Counted from the first letter of the stretch, positions 42,488-51,104 are shown. The stretch: DNA of 64,000 nt from VAXT01 sp963850415 (GCA_963850415.1 CAWKLE010000003.1:1054001-1118000); one strand, 5' to 3'. Numbers and translations are program-made. The notes: generated by a model from the letters alone, not told the origin.

Positions 42488-42700
42488 ATGCAGACAGTTC
42501 AGAGCCGTATCAGCGAGGCCCGTGCCGCGTCGCGCGAGGCAGGGGCGCGGTACCTGATCCTGCTCGCCGCGGGCATCTCGTTCGTGCTCTCGGTCACGCT
42601 CTGGTTCGGGGGCCACGAGCTCCAGGGCATCTTCGTCGGGCTCTGGGTGCCGTCGATCCTCTCGCTCGGCGGGACCGTGCTGAGGCGCGAGCGGCCATGA
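42488..42700 (+). CDS. Small two-helix membrane protein
   Basis: 70 residues: a polar N-terminus (MQTVQSRISEARAASREAGA) then two hydrophobic stretches (YLILLAAGISFVLSVTLWF and GIFVGLWVPSILSLGGTV) and a basic end. ATG 42488 follows AAGGAG at 42475-42480. First gene of the fasciclin operon. The stop overlaps the next ATG (ATGA). No named family recognised. Confidence 0.75.
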   Translation: MQTVQSRISEARAASREAGARYLILLAAGISFVLSVTLWFGGHELQGIFVGLWVPSILSLGGTVLRRERP

Positions 42701-43308
42701 GTGCCGTCGGCCTCTTCGCAATGGGCGTGGTCGTGACGCTCATCGTCTGTGCCGCTCTCGGACTCCTCGTCTACGGCGCGATCCTCGACGGCCGCTACGC
42801 GGCCGAGCACAGCGCCGACGAGGCGCCTCAGCAGCCGCCCGCATCGTCGCCGGCCACCGGCCGGCAGCCTGAACGTCAACCAGAAAGGAACGCAGCAGAC
42901 ATGCCGCACAACATCGTGGACACCGCAAGGGAGGCGGGGACGTTCCAGACCCTGCTCGCCGCTGTCGAAGTGGCCGGCCTCGGCGAGACGCTCGCCGACG
43001 GAGGACCGTTCACCGTCTTCGCCCCGACCGACGACGCGTTCGCAGCGCTCCCGCAGGAGACCGCGCAAGGTCTCCTCGCAGATCCGCCCGGACTCGCCCG
43101 GGTTCTGACCTATCACGTCCTCCCGGGCCGGATCACGTCGGCTCAGATCGCGCACGACGGCGAGCAGAAGACGGTGGAGGGCGGCGTGCTCAAGCTCGCC
43201 GTCAACGGGAGCTTGACCGTCAACGACGCCACCGTGATCCAGGCGGACGTCGAAGCCGAGAACGGCGTCATCCACGTCATCGACCGTGTCCTGATCCCCG
43301 CCGCGTAG
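42697..43308 (+). CDS. Membrane-anchored fasciclin (FAS1) domain protein
   Basis: 203 residues. One N-terminal helix (GLFAMGVVVTLIVCAALGLL), a Pro/Gln-rich linker (about residues 42-66), then one FAS1 domain (about 70-203) with GPFTVFAPTDDAFAALPQET, VLTYHVLPGRI and GVIHVIDRVLIPA. FAS1 domains mediate adhesion or bind lipophilic ligands. A ribosome-site-like AAAGGAA precedes an in-frame ATG at 42901 (MPHNIVDTAREAG), so a second, soluble product is possible. Second gene of the operon. Confidence 0.85.
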   Translation: MSAVGLFAMGVVVTLIVCAALGLLVYGAILDGRYAAEHSADEAPQQPPASSPATGRQPERQPERNAADMPHNIVDTAREAGTFQTLLAAVEVAGLGETLADGGPFTVFAPTDDAFAALPQETAQGLLADPPGLARVLTYHVLPGRITSAQIAHDGEQKTVEGGVLKLAVNGSLTVNDATVIQADVEAENGVIHVIDRVLIPAA

Positions 43309-43335
43309 GCGGCCGCAGACCGAAAGGAACCTGAC

Positions 43336-44325
43336 ATGAAGAAGATAGGAACAGCAATCGTGATCGGTGCTGCGGCGCTCGTAGCTGCCACCTCGATCTC
43401 GGCTGCCTCACCCGCGAAGACGACGGCCAAGGGCCAGAAGAACATCGTCCAGACCGCGGTCGCCACAGGCAAGTTCAAGACGCTCGTGGCGCTGGTGAAG
43501 AAGGCCGGACTCGCCGGCACGCTCTCCGCCCCCGGCAAACTGACCGTCTTCGCACCGACCGACCGGGCCTTCGCGAACCTGAAGAAGAGCGACCCCGCCC
43601 TCTACAACAAGGTCGCCACAAACAAGAAGCTCCTCAAGTCCGTGCTCACCTATCACGTCGTCGGCAAGCGCATCCCCGCCGCCGCCGCGATCGCTGCAGC
43701 CAAGAAGGGGCTGAAGGTCAAGACCGTCCAGGGTGAGTCGATCGCGCTCTCCTTCAAGGGCGGCAGGATCGTCCTCAACCGCACAGCACGGGTGGTGATC
43801 CCTGACGTGAAGGCCTCGAACGGAGTAATCCACGCCATTGGCGCGGTGCTCGTGCCGCCGTCGCTGTCGCAGCCGCCGGCGCCGACGAAGTCGATCGTCC
43901 AGATCGTGGCCCGCAACCGGGACTTCTCGACGCTCGCCGCGCTCGTCCAGAAGGCCGGCCTCGTCGAGGCGATCTCAGCCCGCGGCCCGTTCACCGTCTT
44001 CGCGCCGACCAACGAGGCGTTCGCGAAGCTCGCGAAAACGGCGCCCGCGACCTATGCGGCCGTCCTCGCCGACCCCGCGCTGCTGGCGAAGGTGCTCACC
44101 TACCACGTCGTCGCCGGCAACATCAAGAGCGCTCAGGCGATCGCAGTCGCACAGCAGAACGGCACCGTCAAGCCCCTCGAGGGCGAGCCGATCTCGCTCT
44201 CGCTGAAGAGCGGAAAGCTGACCCTCAACGGCAGCGCCACGGTCGTCACCGCCGACATCCTGGCGACGAACGGTGTGATCCACGTCATTGACACCGTGAT
44301 CGTCCCGCCCAGCCTGTCGGCCTAG
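43336..44325 (+). CDS. Secreted protein with two fasciclin (FAS1) domains
   Basis: 329 residues. A signal peptide (IGTAIVIGAAALVAATSISA) precedes FAS1 domain 1 (about 36-172: KLTVFAPTDRAFANLKKSD, VLTYHVVGKRI, NGVIHAIGAVLVPPS) and FAS1 domain 2 (about 182-327: GPFTVFAPTNEAFAKLAKTA, VLTYHVVAGNI, NGVIHVIDTVIVPPS). GAAAGGAA precedes ATG 43336. No membrane anchor, so exported or wall-bound. The three FAS1 units in the operon are paralogous. Confidence 0.9.
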   Translation: MKKIGTAIVIGAAALVAATSISAASPAKTTAKGQKNIVQTAVATGKFKTLVALVKKAGLAGTLSAPGKLTVFAPTDRAFANLKKSDPALYNKVATNKKLLKSVLTYHVVGKRIPAAAAIAAAKKGLKVKTVQGESIALSFKGGRIVLNRTARVVIPDVKASNGVIHAIGAVLVPPSLSQPPAPTKSIVQIVARNRDFSTLAALVQKAGLVEAISARGPFTVFAPTNEAFAKLAKTAPATYAAVLADPALLAKVLTYHVVAGNIKSAQAIAVAQQNGTVKPLEGEPISLSLKSGKLTLNGSATVVTADILATNGVIHVIDTVIVPPSLSA

Positions 44326-44344
44326 GTCGCCGGCCGTCCAAGAC

Positions 44345-44394
44345 GGCAGCGGGTCTCGCGTCCACACTATGGCTGTGGCGCGAGACCCGCTGCC
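44345..44394 (+). terminator. Strong hairpin between the fasciclin genes and heliorhodopsin
   Basis: A 16-base perfect stem (GGCAGCGGGTCTCGCG at 44345-44360 with 44379-44394), extended by CCACA/TGTGG inside the loop with one bulged base. No T-run follows. It could end the fasciclin transcript or lower read-through into the rhodopsin gene. Confidence 0.7.
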
Positions 44395-44439
44395 GCTCTC
44401 CCCCAAGTGCGCGTCCAAACACGACAGGAGGCTCAGGGC

Positions 44440-45192
44440 ATGGACAACAGGGCGCTTCGGCGCGGCAATGTGTTACTTGCGTTGGTCCACGCGGCGCAGG
44501 CGGTGGTGATCCTCGCGCTCTCGACCGACTTCTCGCTTCCCGTCACAGGCGCCTTCATGGAGGGCCAACCCGGGAGCGGACTGCCGAAACAGGTTCTGCT
44601 CTTCGACCTGCGAATCGGACCGCTCGTCGGCGCATTCCTGGTGCTCGCAGCGCTCGACCACGCTCTCGTCGCGCTCCCGCCGTGCCGCGCACGCTACGAA
44701 CGGTGTCTAGCCACGGGCGTCAACCCTTTCCGCTGGCTTGAGTACTCGCTGTCGGCGTCGCTGATGGTCGTCCTGATCGCGATGCTGACTGGCATCGCCG
44801 ACTACGTCGCGCTGCTCGCCCTCTTCGCGGTAAACGCGGCGATGATCTTCTTCGGCTGGCTGATGGAGCTGCTCAACCCGCCGGACCGTGCACGCACGCG
44901 CTGGCTCCCCTTCGCGCTCGGCTGCGTCGTCGGCGCCGTCGCGTGGATCGCGATCGCCGTGCAGATCGGCGTCTCGGCCGGACGCGGACATGCGCCGCCG
45001 AGCTTCGTCTATGCGATCTTCGTCTCGCTCTTCGTCTTGTTCAACAGCTTCGCGGTGAACCAGGCCCTGCAATACAAGCGGGTCGGGCGCTGGCGCGACT
45101 ACCGCTACGGCGAGCGCTGGTATCTCTGGCTGAGCCTCGTCGCGAAGAGCCTGCTCGCCTGGCAGGTCTTCGCGAACGTGCTCGTGCTCTGA
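44440..45192 (+). CDS. Heliorhodopsin
   Basis: 250 residues, seven membrane helices. The helix-7 motif SLVAKSLLAWQVF carries the retinal Schiff-base lysine (Lys236). RWLEYSLSASLMVVLIAML in helix 3 has the counterion Glu101. His17 and His74 fall where His23 and His80 stand in the type protein 48C12, with a constant six-residue offset. Heliorhodopsins are light-sensing, inverted-topology rhodopsins that do not pump ions; their partner is usually unknown. ATG 44440 follows ACAGGAGG. No retinal-synthesis gene is in the window. Downstream of the FAS1 operon, behind a hairpin. Confidence 0.95.
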   Translation: MDNRALRRGNVLLALVHAAQAVVILALSTDFSLPVTGAFMEGQPGSGLPKQVLLFDLRIGPLVGAFLVLAALDHALVALPPCRARYERCLATGVNPFRWLEYSLSASLMVVLIAMLTGIADYVALLALFAVNAAMIFFGWLMELLNPPDRARTRWLPFALGCVVGAVAWIAIAVQIGVSAGRGHAPPSFVYAIFVSLFVLFNSFAVNQALQYKRVGRWRDYRYGERWYLWLSLVAKSLLAWQVFANVLVL

Positions 45193-45377
45193 CGGAACCG
45201 GCGCCACGGTGGCGTCTCCCTCGACAGCCCGAACCTGCATCTGCGCCGGCGATGCATGGCCCTCGGTGTGGCGTAGTTGACCCGGCGAACGGTGACCCGC
45301 TTGGCGGTGAAGCCCCGAACTGTCAGCAACAGCCTCCGTGTACGCCGCTTCTCGGGCACACGAACGGAGGCCGCGCA

Positions 45378-45527
45378 ATGAGCTGGATCCGACGCGCCTG
45401 GCGGTACATCGTCGACCGTCTGCTCCCTGACCCCAAGCCGCTCCTGGGACTTCGGCCACCGCTCCGGTACAGAGGGGTCAGCCCGGTTCGGATCCGCGTG
45501 AACAAGCCGAATCCCGCCTGCCGATGA
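45378..45527 (+). CDS. Small basic protein, hypothetical
   Basis: 49 residues, Arg/Pro-rich (SWIRRAWRYIVDRLLPDPKP). ACGGAGG stands seven bases before ATG 45378. It begins 185 bases after the heliorhodopsin stop, in a region otherwise without genes. No family recognised; it may be a chance ORF with a good ribosome site. Confidence 0.4.
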   Translation: MSWIRRAWRYIVDRLLPDPKPLLGLRPPLRYRGVSPVRIRVNKPNPACR

Positions 45528-45628
45528 GCCTAACGAGGGAACATGAGGTAGTGCCCGTGAGTGCCCGCGCGCGACAGCCGTTGACAAGGCGGACAAGCGT
45601 AGTGATCGATTTGCAGGAGTTTCCGCGA

Positions 45629-45701
45629 AGCCCTCTGACGGACTCGAACCGTCGACCCCCTCCTTACCATGGAGGTGCTCTACCAACTGAGCTAAGAGGG
45701 C
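45629..45701 (-). tRNA. tRNA-Thr (GGT anticodon)
   Basis: A 73-base cloverleaf on the minus strand. The acceptor stem GCCCTCT pairs with AGAGGGC, the D-arm contains AGCTCAGTTGGTAGAGC, the anticodon arm is CCTCC-ATGGTAA-GGAGG with anticodon GGT, and the T-arm contains GGTTCGAGTCC. The discriminator is U. CCA is not encoded. Confidence 0.95.
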
Positions 45702-45877
45702 AGCGGCCCTAGGGTAGCGCGCCGCTACCCCGGGGTCTTGATTCCGTCGCGGAGCATGGCGATGGGCGCGCGCGCCCGGCCCCAGGTCGCCTTGACGTCG
45801 AACAGGATCTCGACCAGTTGCCCGCTCCCTGCTCTTTGATCGACGCCTCGAACCGCACCTGGGAAGGATCGGTGAGA

Positions 45878-46720
45878 ATGTGTGCGCCGATGACCGACAT
45901 CGACCCGCGCGCCTTCGACGAGTTCGAGGCGGCCGGCTGGGAGCTCGTCGCCGATCGGTACTACGAGCTTCTGAGCCCGATTACGGGACTGGCGGTCGAG
46001 CCGCTGCTCGACGCGGCCGGAATCCGCGCGGGCATGCGCGTGCTCGACGTCGGGACGGGCCCGGGAACTGCTGCCGCGGGCGCGGCCACACGCGGCGCGC
46101 TGGCAACCGGGATCGACATTGCGCCGGCCATGGTCGAGATCGCCGGGCAGCGGCATCCGGATCCAGAGTTCGTCCAAGGCTCGGCTACCGAGCTCCCGTT
46201 TGCGGACGGGTCATTCGACGCCGCGGTCGGCAACATCGTCATCCAGCATGTCGGCGAGCCGCAGCGCGCCGCGGACGAGCTGGCGCGTGTGCTGGTCCCC
46301 GGTGGCCGCGTGGCGCTGTCGACGTGGGACGTTCCCGAGCGGTCGCCGTTGTTCGGAGCCCTGATCGGCGCAGTCGACGATGCGAAGGTGCCGCCAGCGA
46401 GCGAGGTCCCGCACGGTCCGTCCTTCTTCCAATTCGGTGAGGACGAGGTCTTCCGCGCACTGCTGCTCGGCGCCGGCTTCGCTGACGTCGAGATCGGGTC
46501 GTTCGCGCTTGACTTTCCGCTGCACTCGGCGGACGAACTGCTCAACATCATCGCCGAGGGCACGGTGCGAATGGCAGCGTTGCTGCGGGCGGCCGACGAC
46601 TCCCAGCGCGCCAAGATGCGAGCGAACCTCGAGCGGCGGATCGAGCCCTGGCGTAGCGGCGACGGCTACGCCGTCCCGGCCCCGGTCAAGATCGCTGCCG
46701 GAACGAAGCCGGGTCGCTGA
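45878..46720 (+). CDS. Class I SAM-dependent methyltransferase
   Basis: 280 residues. MRVLDVGTGPGTAAAGAATR is the SAM glycine loop, ATGIDIAPAMVEIAGQRHPD has the acidic residue, and GSATELPFADGSFDAAVGNI and ARVLVPGGRVALSTWD complete the Methyltransf_11 core. The C-terminal 110 residues are variable. GGAAGGA before ATG 45878 supports this start; ATG 45890 is possible. Substrate not predictable. Confidence 0.85.
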   Translation: MCAPMTDIDPRAFDEFEAAGWELVADRYYELLSPITGLAVEPLLDAAGIRAGMRVLDVGTGPGTAAAGAATRGALATGIDIAPAMVEIAGQRHPDPEFVQGSATELPFADGSFDAAVGNIVIQHVGEPQRAADELARVLVPGGRVALSTWDVPERSPLFGALIGAVDDAKVPPASEVPHGPSFFQFGEDEVFRALLLGAGFADVEIGSFALDFPLHSADELLNIIAEGTVRMAALLRAADDSQRAKMRANLERRIEPWRSGDGYAVPAPVKIAAGTKPGR

Positions 46721-46724
46721 CTCG

Positions 46725-47324
46725 TCACGACCCCCGCTTGCGGCGCCGTCTCAGGGCCCAGCGCACGAGCTCGATGCCGCCGGCGATCGCGAACGCCGTC
46801 GTGAGGGCCAGGACGAGACCCCAGAAGCTCTCGAACGTCTTTCCTCCGTAGTAACCGAGGAGCGCCGAGTAGGTGGCCCAGGCGAGCGTCGCAACGGCGT
46901 CGAACGCGATGAAGCGCCGCCAGCGATAGCCCAGCGTGCCGGCGCTGAGCGCGACCGCGGTGCGCCCTCCGGGGATGAACCGACCGACGATGATCAGCTC
47001 TCCGCCGCGCTCGCGTAGCTGCTCCTCGGCCCAGTCCATCCGGTGCCGCGCCTTCTCGCTGCTGAAGAAGCGCTCGGTTGCCCGGGCGCCGAAGCGATGG
47101 CCGATCAGGTACGCGAGGTTGTCGCCGATGAACGCTCCCGCCGCCGCAGCGGGAATGATCAGCCCAAGGCTGAGGTCGCCCGAGGCTGCCACGACGCCGG
47201 CCGTGATGACCGCCGTCTCGCTGGGAACGATCGGCACCAGCGCGTCCAGGAGCGCGAGCACGAAGACGATCGCGTAGGCCCAGCCCGACGCATCCGCGAC
47301 CATCTGGGTGAACTGGTGGAACAC
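46725..47324 (-). CDS. DedA family (SNARE-associated, VTT domain) membrane protein
   Basis: 199 residues. LLDALVPIVPSETAVITAGV, AGAFIGDNLAYLIGHRFG and GRFIPGGRTAVALSAGTLGY carry the DedA hallmarks (the conserved G-R-F-x-P-x-x-R). DedA proteins act as lipid scramblases or flippases and support membrane homeostasis. GTG 47324 is the start. The C-terminus is strongly basic. Convergent with the methyltransferase. Confidence 0.93.
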   Translation of the reverse strand: MFHQFTQMVADASGWAYAIVFVLALLDALVPIVPSETAVITAGVVAASGDLSLGLIIPAAAAGAFIGDNLAYLIGHRFGARATERFFSSEKARHRMDWAEEQLRERGGELIIVGRFIPGGRTAVALSAGTLGYRWRRFIAFDAVATLAWATYSALLGYYGGKTFESFWGLVLALTTAFAIAGGIELVRWALRRRRKRGS

Positions 47325-47371
47325 GCGGCTCTACCGCGTAGCGTCGCAGCAAGGGCGGTGACCCGCTGTCA

Positions 47372-48412
47372 TCACCTCTGGTCTGGGATTCGCAGCACGC
47401 GCCGATGATCGAAGTCGGCGACCCAGATCGCCCCGAAGGCGACGGTCGCACCGCCGGTGATGAAGCCCTTGCCGAGCCTTATGCGCGTCGCGACCGTGTC
47501 GTTGGCACGAAGGCGCAGCAGGTAGGCGGTCAGCGTCGGCGAGTCGTAGGGATTGCCGCTCGCGACGAGCCAGACCGTATTGCCGTCGGCCGCCGGTTGG
47601 TTCGCCACGCCGCCGACGTCGCGGATCGAGGCGACCGTGTTCGTCCGCGGGTCGATGCGGGCGACGGTCTTGAGCTCGAGGCAGCTCGTCACCCAAACTG
47701 CGGCTGCGCTGACTGCGATTCCGCCGCACGGCGTCACGCTGCGAGGAAGCGGGATGGTGGCGGCGATCTTGTTCGTCCGCGGGTCGATTCGTACGACTGC
47801 CTGCTTGTTCCCGACTCCAACCCAGAGGCTGCCAAGGCCGGCGGCGATCTTCTGCGCGCCGCCCCTCCCGGTGTAAGACACGCGAATGGCGTCCACGACG
47901 CGGTTCTTCGCCGGGTCGATGCGAGAGACGGTCCCGGCGTAGTGATTCGCGACCCACACGGAGCCGTTCGCGATCGCGATGCCCTCGGGCCCCGAGTTGA
48001 GCGGAACGTGTATGACCCTCTGAAGGGCGCCCGTCTGGTCGTCTAGCCTGCGGACTGTGTCGGTATAGAAGTCGGACACCCACACCGATCCGAAACCGAC
48101 CCCGATGTCTTGCAGCCTGCCGTGCGCGAATGGGCCCGTCACCGCATTGTTCTTCTTGTCAATCCGAAACGGGCCTCGCGCCGTCCACACGCCATCGCCG
48201 GTGGCGACGAGCGTCTGGTCGAGCTTCGTGTTGTGCTCGGGCAGCATGATCTTGACCGTCCCTGCGGGGAGAGGCTTCGCGGGCGGCAGCTTCAGCTTGA
48301 TCGGCTTCGGCCCGCGACGGGCCCTCGGTGCCGGAGCTGCGGTCGGTGTGATCACGGCGGTGGCGAGGCTTGCGATCCCCGCGGCCGCGAGCAGCAGCGC
48401 GCGCGTGTGCAT
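47372..48412 (-). CDS. Secreted beta-propeller (NHL/YncE, Vgb-like) protein
   Basis: 346 residues. A signal peptide (LLLAAAGIASLATAVITPTA) is followed by a basic Pro-rich stretch and six or seven propeller blades, each with SVWVSDF, SVWVANHY or AVWVTSC strands and a Dx-x-TN turn (RIDPRTNKIAATIPL, RIDPRTNTVASI). Similar to virginiamycin B lyase-like or YVTN propellers, but a lyase role cannot be assumed. ATG 48412 follows AAGGAG. No partner is apparent. Confidence 0.83.
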   Translation of the reverse strand: MHTRALLLAAAGIASLATAVITPTAAPAPRARRGPKPIKLKLPPAKPLPAGTVKIMLPEHNTKLDQTLVATGDGVWTARGPFRIDKKNNAVTGPFAHGRLQDIGVGFGSVWVSDFYTDTVRRLDDQTGALQRVIHVPLNSGPEGIAIANGSVWVANHYAGTVSRIDPAKNRVVDAIRVSYTGRGGAQKIAAGLGSLWVGVGNKQAVVRIDPRTNKIAATIPLPRSVTPCGGIAVSAAAVWVTSCLELKTVARIDPRTNTVASIRDVGGVANQPAADGNTVWLVASGNPYDSPTLTAYLLRLRANDTVATRIRLGKGFITGGATVAFGAIWVADFDHRRVLRIPDQR

Positions 48413-48512
48413 GTGCACTCCTTGTCTCGGACGTTCGGGGCCGTTGGCGGCCGGCCGGGACTCGAGCCGAAGCTTGACTCCTCCGTAGACGAAAAGCGAG
48501 AGGGGCCGGCGA

Positions 48513-48518
48513 TACGAT
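48513..48518 (+). promoter_or_regulatory. Leaderless -10 box (TACGAT) of the TfoX-like gene
   Basis: TACGAT seven bases before ATG 48526. Confidence 0.45.
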
Positions 48519-48525
48519 CGTTCAC

Positions 48526-48861
48526 ATGGCCTACGACGAGGAGCTCGCGGATCGGATCCGCGACCTGGTCGGAGACGAGCCCGGCCTGACCGAGCAGAAG
48601 ATGTTCGGCGGGCTCGCCTTCCTGATCGGCGGCAACATGGCGATCGCGGCGAGCGGCCAGGGCGGGATCCTCGTTCGTGCAGATCCCGCGAAGTCCGACT
48701 CGCTGACATCGTCGACCGACGCCCACCTGATGGAAATGCGCGGGAAGCAGATGCCGGGCTGGCTCCGCGTCGACTCCGAGCACGTCGGAACCGACGAGCA
48801 GCTGGCGACCTGGGTCGAGGTCGGCACGGGCTACGCCCGCACGCTGCCGGTGAAGAGCTAG
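48526..48861 (+). CDS. TfoX N-terminal domain protein
   Basis: 111 residues. AYDEELADRIRDLVGDEPGL, TEQKMFGGLAFLIGGNMAIA and LVRADPAKSDSL are the TfoX_N signature. The C-terminal TfoX domain of competence regulators is absent, as is usual for the many stand-alone forms of unknown function. Leaderless ATG. It overlaps the convergent methyltransferase gene by four bases. Confidence 0.9.
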   Translation: MAYDEELADRIRDLVGDEPGLTEQKMFGGLAFLIGGNMAIAASGQGGILVRADPAKSDSLTSSTDAHLMEMRGKQMPGWLRVDSEHVGTDEQLATWVEVGTGYARTLPVKS

Positions 48862-49610
48862 TCAATCCAGCCGAGCGCGCCGCAATAGAGCCAGGCCGCG
48901 AACGCGTCCGGCAGCTCGCCCCATTCGCGGAGGGCGTCGAGCAGGGCCTCCAGCTCGTCGCGGGTCGCCCAGCCCTCGTCGACGATCACCTTCGTCATGT
49001 CCGGAGCGCTGAACAGGCCGACCGCGAACTCGGCGAACCAGCGAGTCCGCTCGAGGTCGCCGTACACCTCCGGCGCGTGGGCGATCCCCTGCGTCCGCGC
49101 GAAGCCGGCCTCGAGCATCAGGGTGCGCAGATGGCGCGAGTAGCGCGCGTTGCCGCCTTCGTGGGCGACCGCCTGCTCGAAGAGGCGCGGTCCGAGCTCG
49201 AGCTCCGGGCGGTCCGGGGACATCACGACCGTGGCGAGATCGTCGTCGCTGACCGCTGCGAGGCCGCCGGGGCGCAGGACGCGCCTGAACTCGATCAACG
49301 CACGGCGCGGCTCGCGGAGGTAGAAGAGGACGGCGTTCGCGTAGACGACGTCGAACGAGACGTCGTCGAAGGGGAGCTCGTAGACCGAGCCCGTCGCGAA
49401 CTCGGCGTTCTCGATCCCGCGCTGCGCGGCCGTGGAGCGGGCGACCTGGATCTGCTCAGGGTCGACGTCGATTCCGAAGATGCGCCCCGGGGCGATCGTG
49501 GGCGCGAGGTCGAGCGCGATGCTTCCGACGCCGCAGCCGGCGTCGAGCACGTCGAGGCCCGGCTTCAGGTGGGGCAGGAGGAACGGAAGGAAGGTTCGGG
49601 CATCCCGCAT
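48858..49610 (-). CDS. Class I SAM-dependent methyltransferase, start uncertain
   Basis: At least 250 residues. LDVLDAGCGVGSIALDLAPT (SAM loop), FGIDVDPEQIQVARSTA, ATGSVYELPFDDVSFDVVYA and FRRVLRPGGLAAVSDDD are the Methyltransf_11 landmarks. ATG 49610 is the first regular start, but the open frame continues upstream as IERYVIEESVQQRYVG and a TAGGCT box lies six bases before an ATC codon there, so the true start may be a non-standard ATC or be damaged. Confidence 0.82.
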   Translation of the reverse strand: MRDARTFLPFLLPHLKPGLDVLDAGCGVGSIALDLAPTIAPGRIFGIDVDPEQIQVARSTAAQRGIENAEFATGSVYELPFDDVSFDVVYANAVLFYLREPRRALIEFRRVLRPGGLAAVSDDDLATVVMSPDRPELELGPRLFEQAVAHEGGNARYSRHLRTLMLEAGFARTQGIAHAPEVYGDLERTRWFAEFAVGLFSAPDMTKVIVDEGWATRDELEALLDALREWGELPDAFAAWLYCGALGWID

Positions 49611-49685
49611 CCCGACATACCGCTGCTGGACGCTCTCCTCGATGACGTAGCGCTCGATGCTCCAAGCCTACGTCGGCGTGTGGGA

Positions 49686-51104
49686 TCAGAACTGCCCGGC
49701 GGTCCAGACTCGCTCGTGGAGGCTCGCGGCGAGTGGTTTGAACTGTGCGACGAAGTGCTCCTTCGCGGTCGTGGCGCGCCGGTCGGAGGCCTGCGCGAGG
49801 ACGAAGCTCTGATTCGCGGGCAACGGGCACTTGGGGCTCGTCGAGAACCCGTCTCGGTAGTGCCGATCGGCCTCGATCGAGTTCTGCAGAGCTTGTTGCA
49901 GCAGCGTCACCATCCTGTCGGTCGCGGGGGTCGGGCCGGAGAAGCTCGCGAGCTGCTGGAGGATGCTCTGGCGGTTGTCTGCGACGCTGCCGATGCGGCG
50001 GGCCACCACCGCGTTCGGGACCTTGCAGGCGCGACCGGCGCTGATCGCGGCGGCGATCTCGCGGCGTCCCGCTGCCGACTGAGCGAGCACGAGTTCGATG
50101 CGGTCGACGAACGGACGTAGCTCGGTCGCGTTGTCACCTGAGCTCGAATCTCGCGTGGCCCAGATCGCGGCTGCTGCGGCCACGACCGCCAGCAGGACGA
50201 CGACGCCGATGGCCCATTGCCGGCGCCTCCTTCTCCGCGGGAGAGCTCCTGTCGCATCGACACGGGTCGGACGCTCTGCAGGAACGGCCACAGTCTCGGC
50301 GGCGCCGCCCGCGATCGCGGCGCGTAGATCGCTCGTGAGCGCGCCGGCAGTCGGATAGCGCTCGTCGCGCTCCTTGGCCATCGCCCGCGCAAAGACGCCG
50401 TCGAGGTCCGGCGCCAGCGACGGCGGCGGCTCGTTGAGATGCGCCTGCAGCACGGCGACCTCGCTCTCGTGCGCGTAGGGCGGCTCGCCCGACAGGCAGT
50501 GGTAGAGCACACAGCCGAAGGAGTAGACGTCGGCGCGCCCGTCGAGCGGCTCGCCGCGGATCTGCTCGGGGCTGCAGTAGTCGATCGTGCCGAGAAACGA
50601 GCCCGCGTGCGTCATGCCTCGCGAGCTCGTGCGCTTGGCAAGACCGAAGTCGCATAGATACGCGTGCCGGCCGGCCTCGGCGAGCAGGATGTTCGCGGGC
50701 TTGAGGTCGCGATGGACGAGCGCTTCCGCGTGCGCGGCGTCGAGTGCGCCGCCGATCTGCTCGGCGATTCTCAGCGTGTCTCCGCGAGACAACGGCCCGC
50801 TCTCGCGGATCAGCATCTGCAGGCTCGGCCCGTCGACGTAGCGCATCGCCAGGTAGAGGACGCCGTCGACCTCGTCCGCGTCGTAGATCGGGATCACGTG
50901 CGGGTGGTCGAGCGATGCTGCCAGCTGTGACTCCCGCAAGAAGCGCGCCCTGAAGTCCGCGTCGTCGGCGAGATCGGGGGCGATCACCTTCAGCGCCACT
51001 CGCCGCTCGAGGCGCGCGTGCCGCGCGAGGAAGACCGTGCCCATCCCGCCGCGGCCGAGGACGGACTCGATCGTGTACGGGCCGAACTCGTCGCCGACGT
51101 TCAC
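49686..51104 (-). CDS. Transmembrane serine/threonine protein kinase
   Basis: 472 residues. The kinase domain (about 8-265) has the P-loop VLGRGGMGTVFLARHA, the Lys in RRVALKVIAPDL, catalytic loop HRDLKPANILL, DFG and the GTIDYCSPEQIRG APE-type motif. After an Arg-rich stretch a single helix (WAIGVVVLLAVVAAAAAIWA) leads to an extracytoplasmic part of about 160 residues with two Cys and no named sensor domain. GTG 51104 overlaps the FHA gene stop (GTGA). The FHA protein is a likely substrate or partner. Confidence 0.93.
   Translation of the reverse strand: MNVGDEFGPYTIESVLGRGGMGTVFLARHARLERRVALKVIAPDLADDADFRARFLRESQLAASLDHPHVIPIYDADEVDGVLYLAMRYVDGPSLQMLIRESGPLSRGDTLRIAEQIGGALDAAHAEALVHRDLKPANILLAEAGRHAYLCDFGLAKRTSSRGMTHAGSFLGTIDYCSPEQIRGEPLDGRADVYSFGCVLYHCLSGEPPYAHESEVAVLQAHLNEPPPSLAPDLDGVFARAMAKERDERYPTAGALTSDLRAAIAGGAAETVAVPAERPTRVDATGALPRRRRRRQWAIGVVVLLAVVAAAAAIWATRDSSSGDNATELRPFVDRIELVLAQSAAGRREIAAAISAGRACKVPNAVVARRIGSVADNRQSILQQLASFSGPTPATDRMVTLLQQALQNSIEADRHYRDGFSTSPKCPLPANQSFVLAQASDRRATTAKEHFVAQFKPLAASLHERVWTAGQF

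Noticed and set aside
47372..48412. Virginiamycin B lyase
   Set aside because: Only generic beta-propeller blades are visible; no lyase active-site residues could be confirmed.
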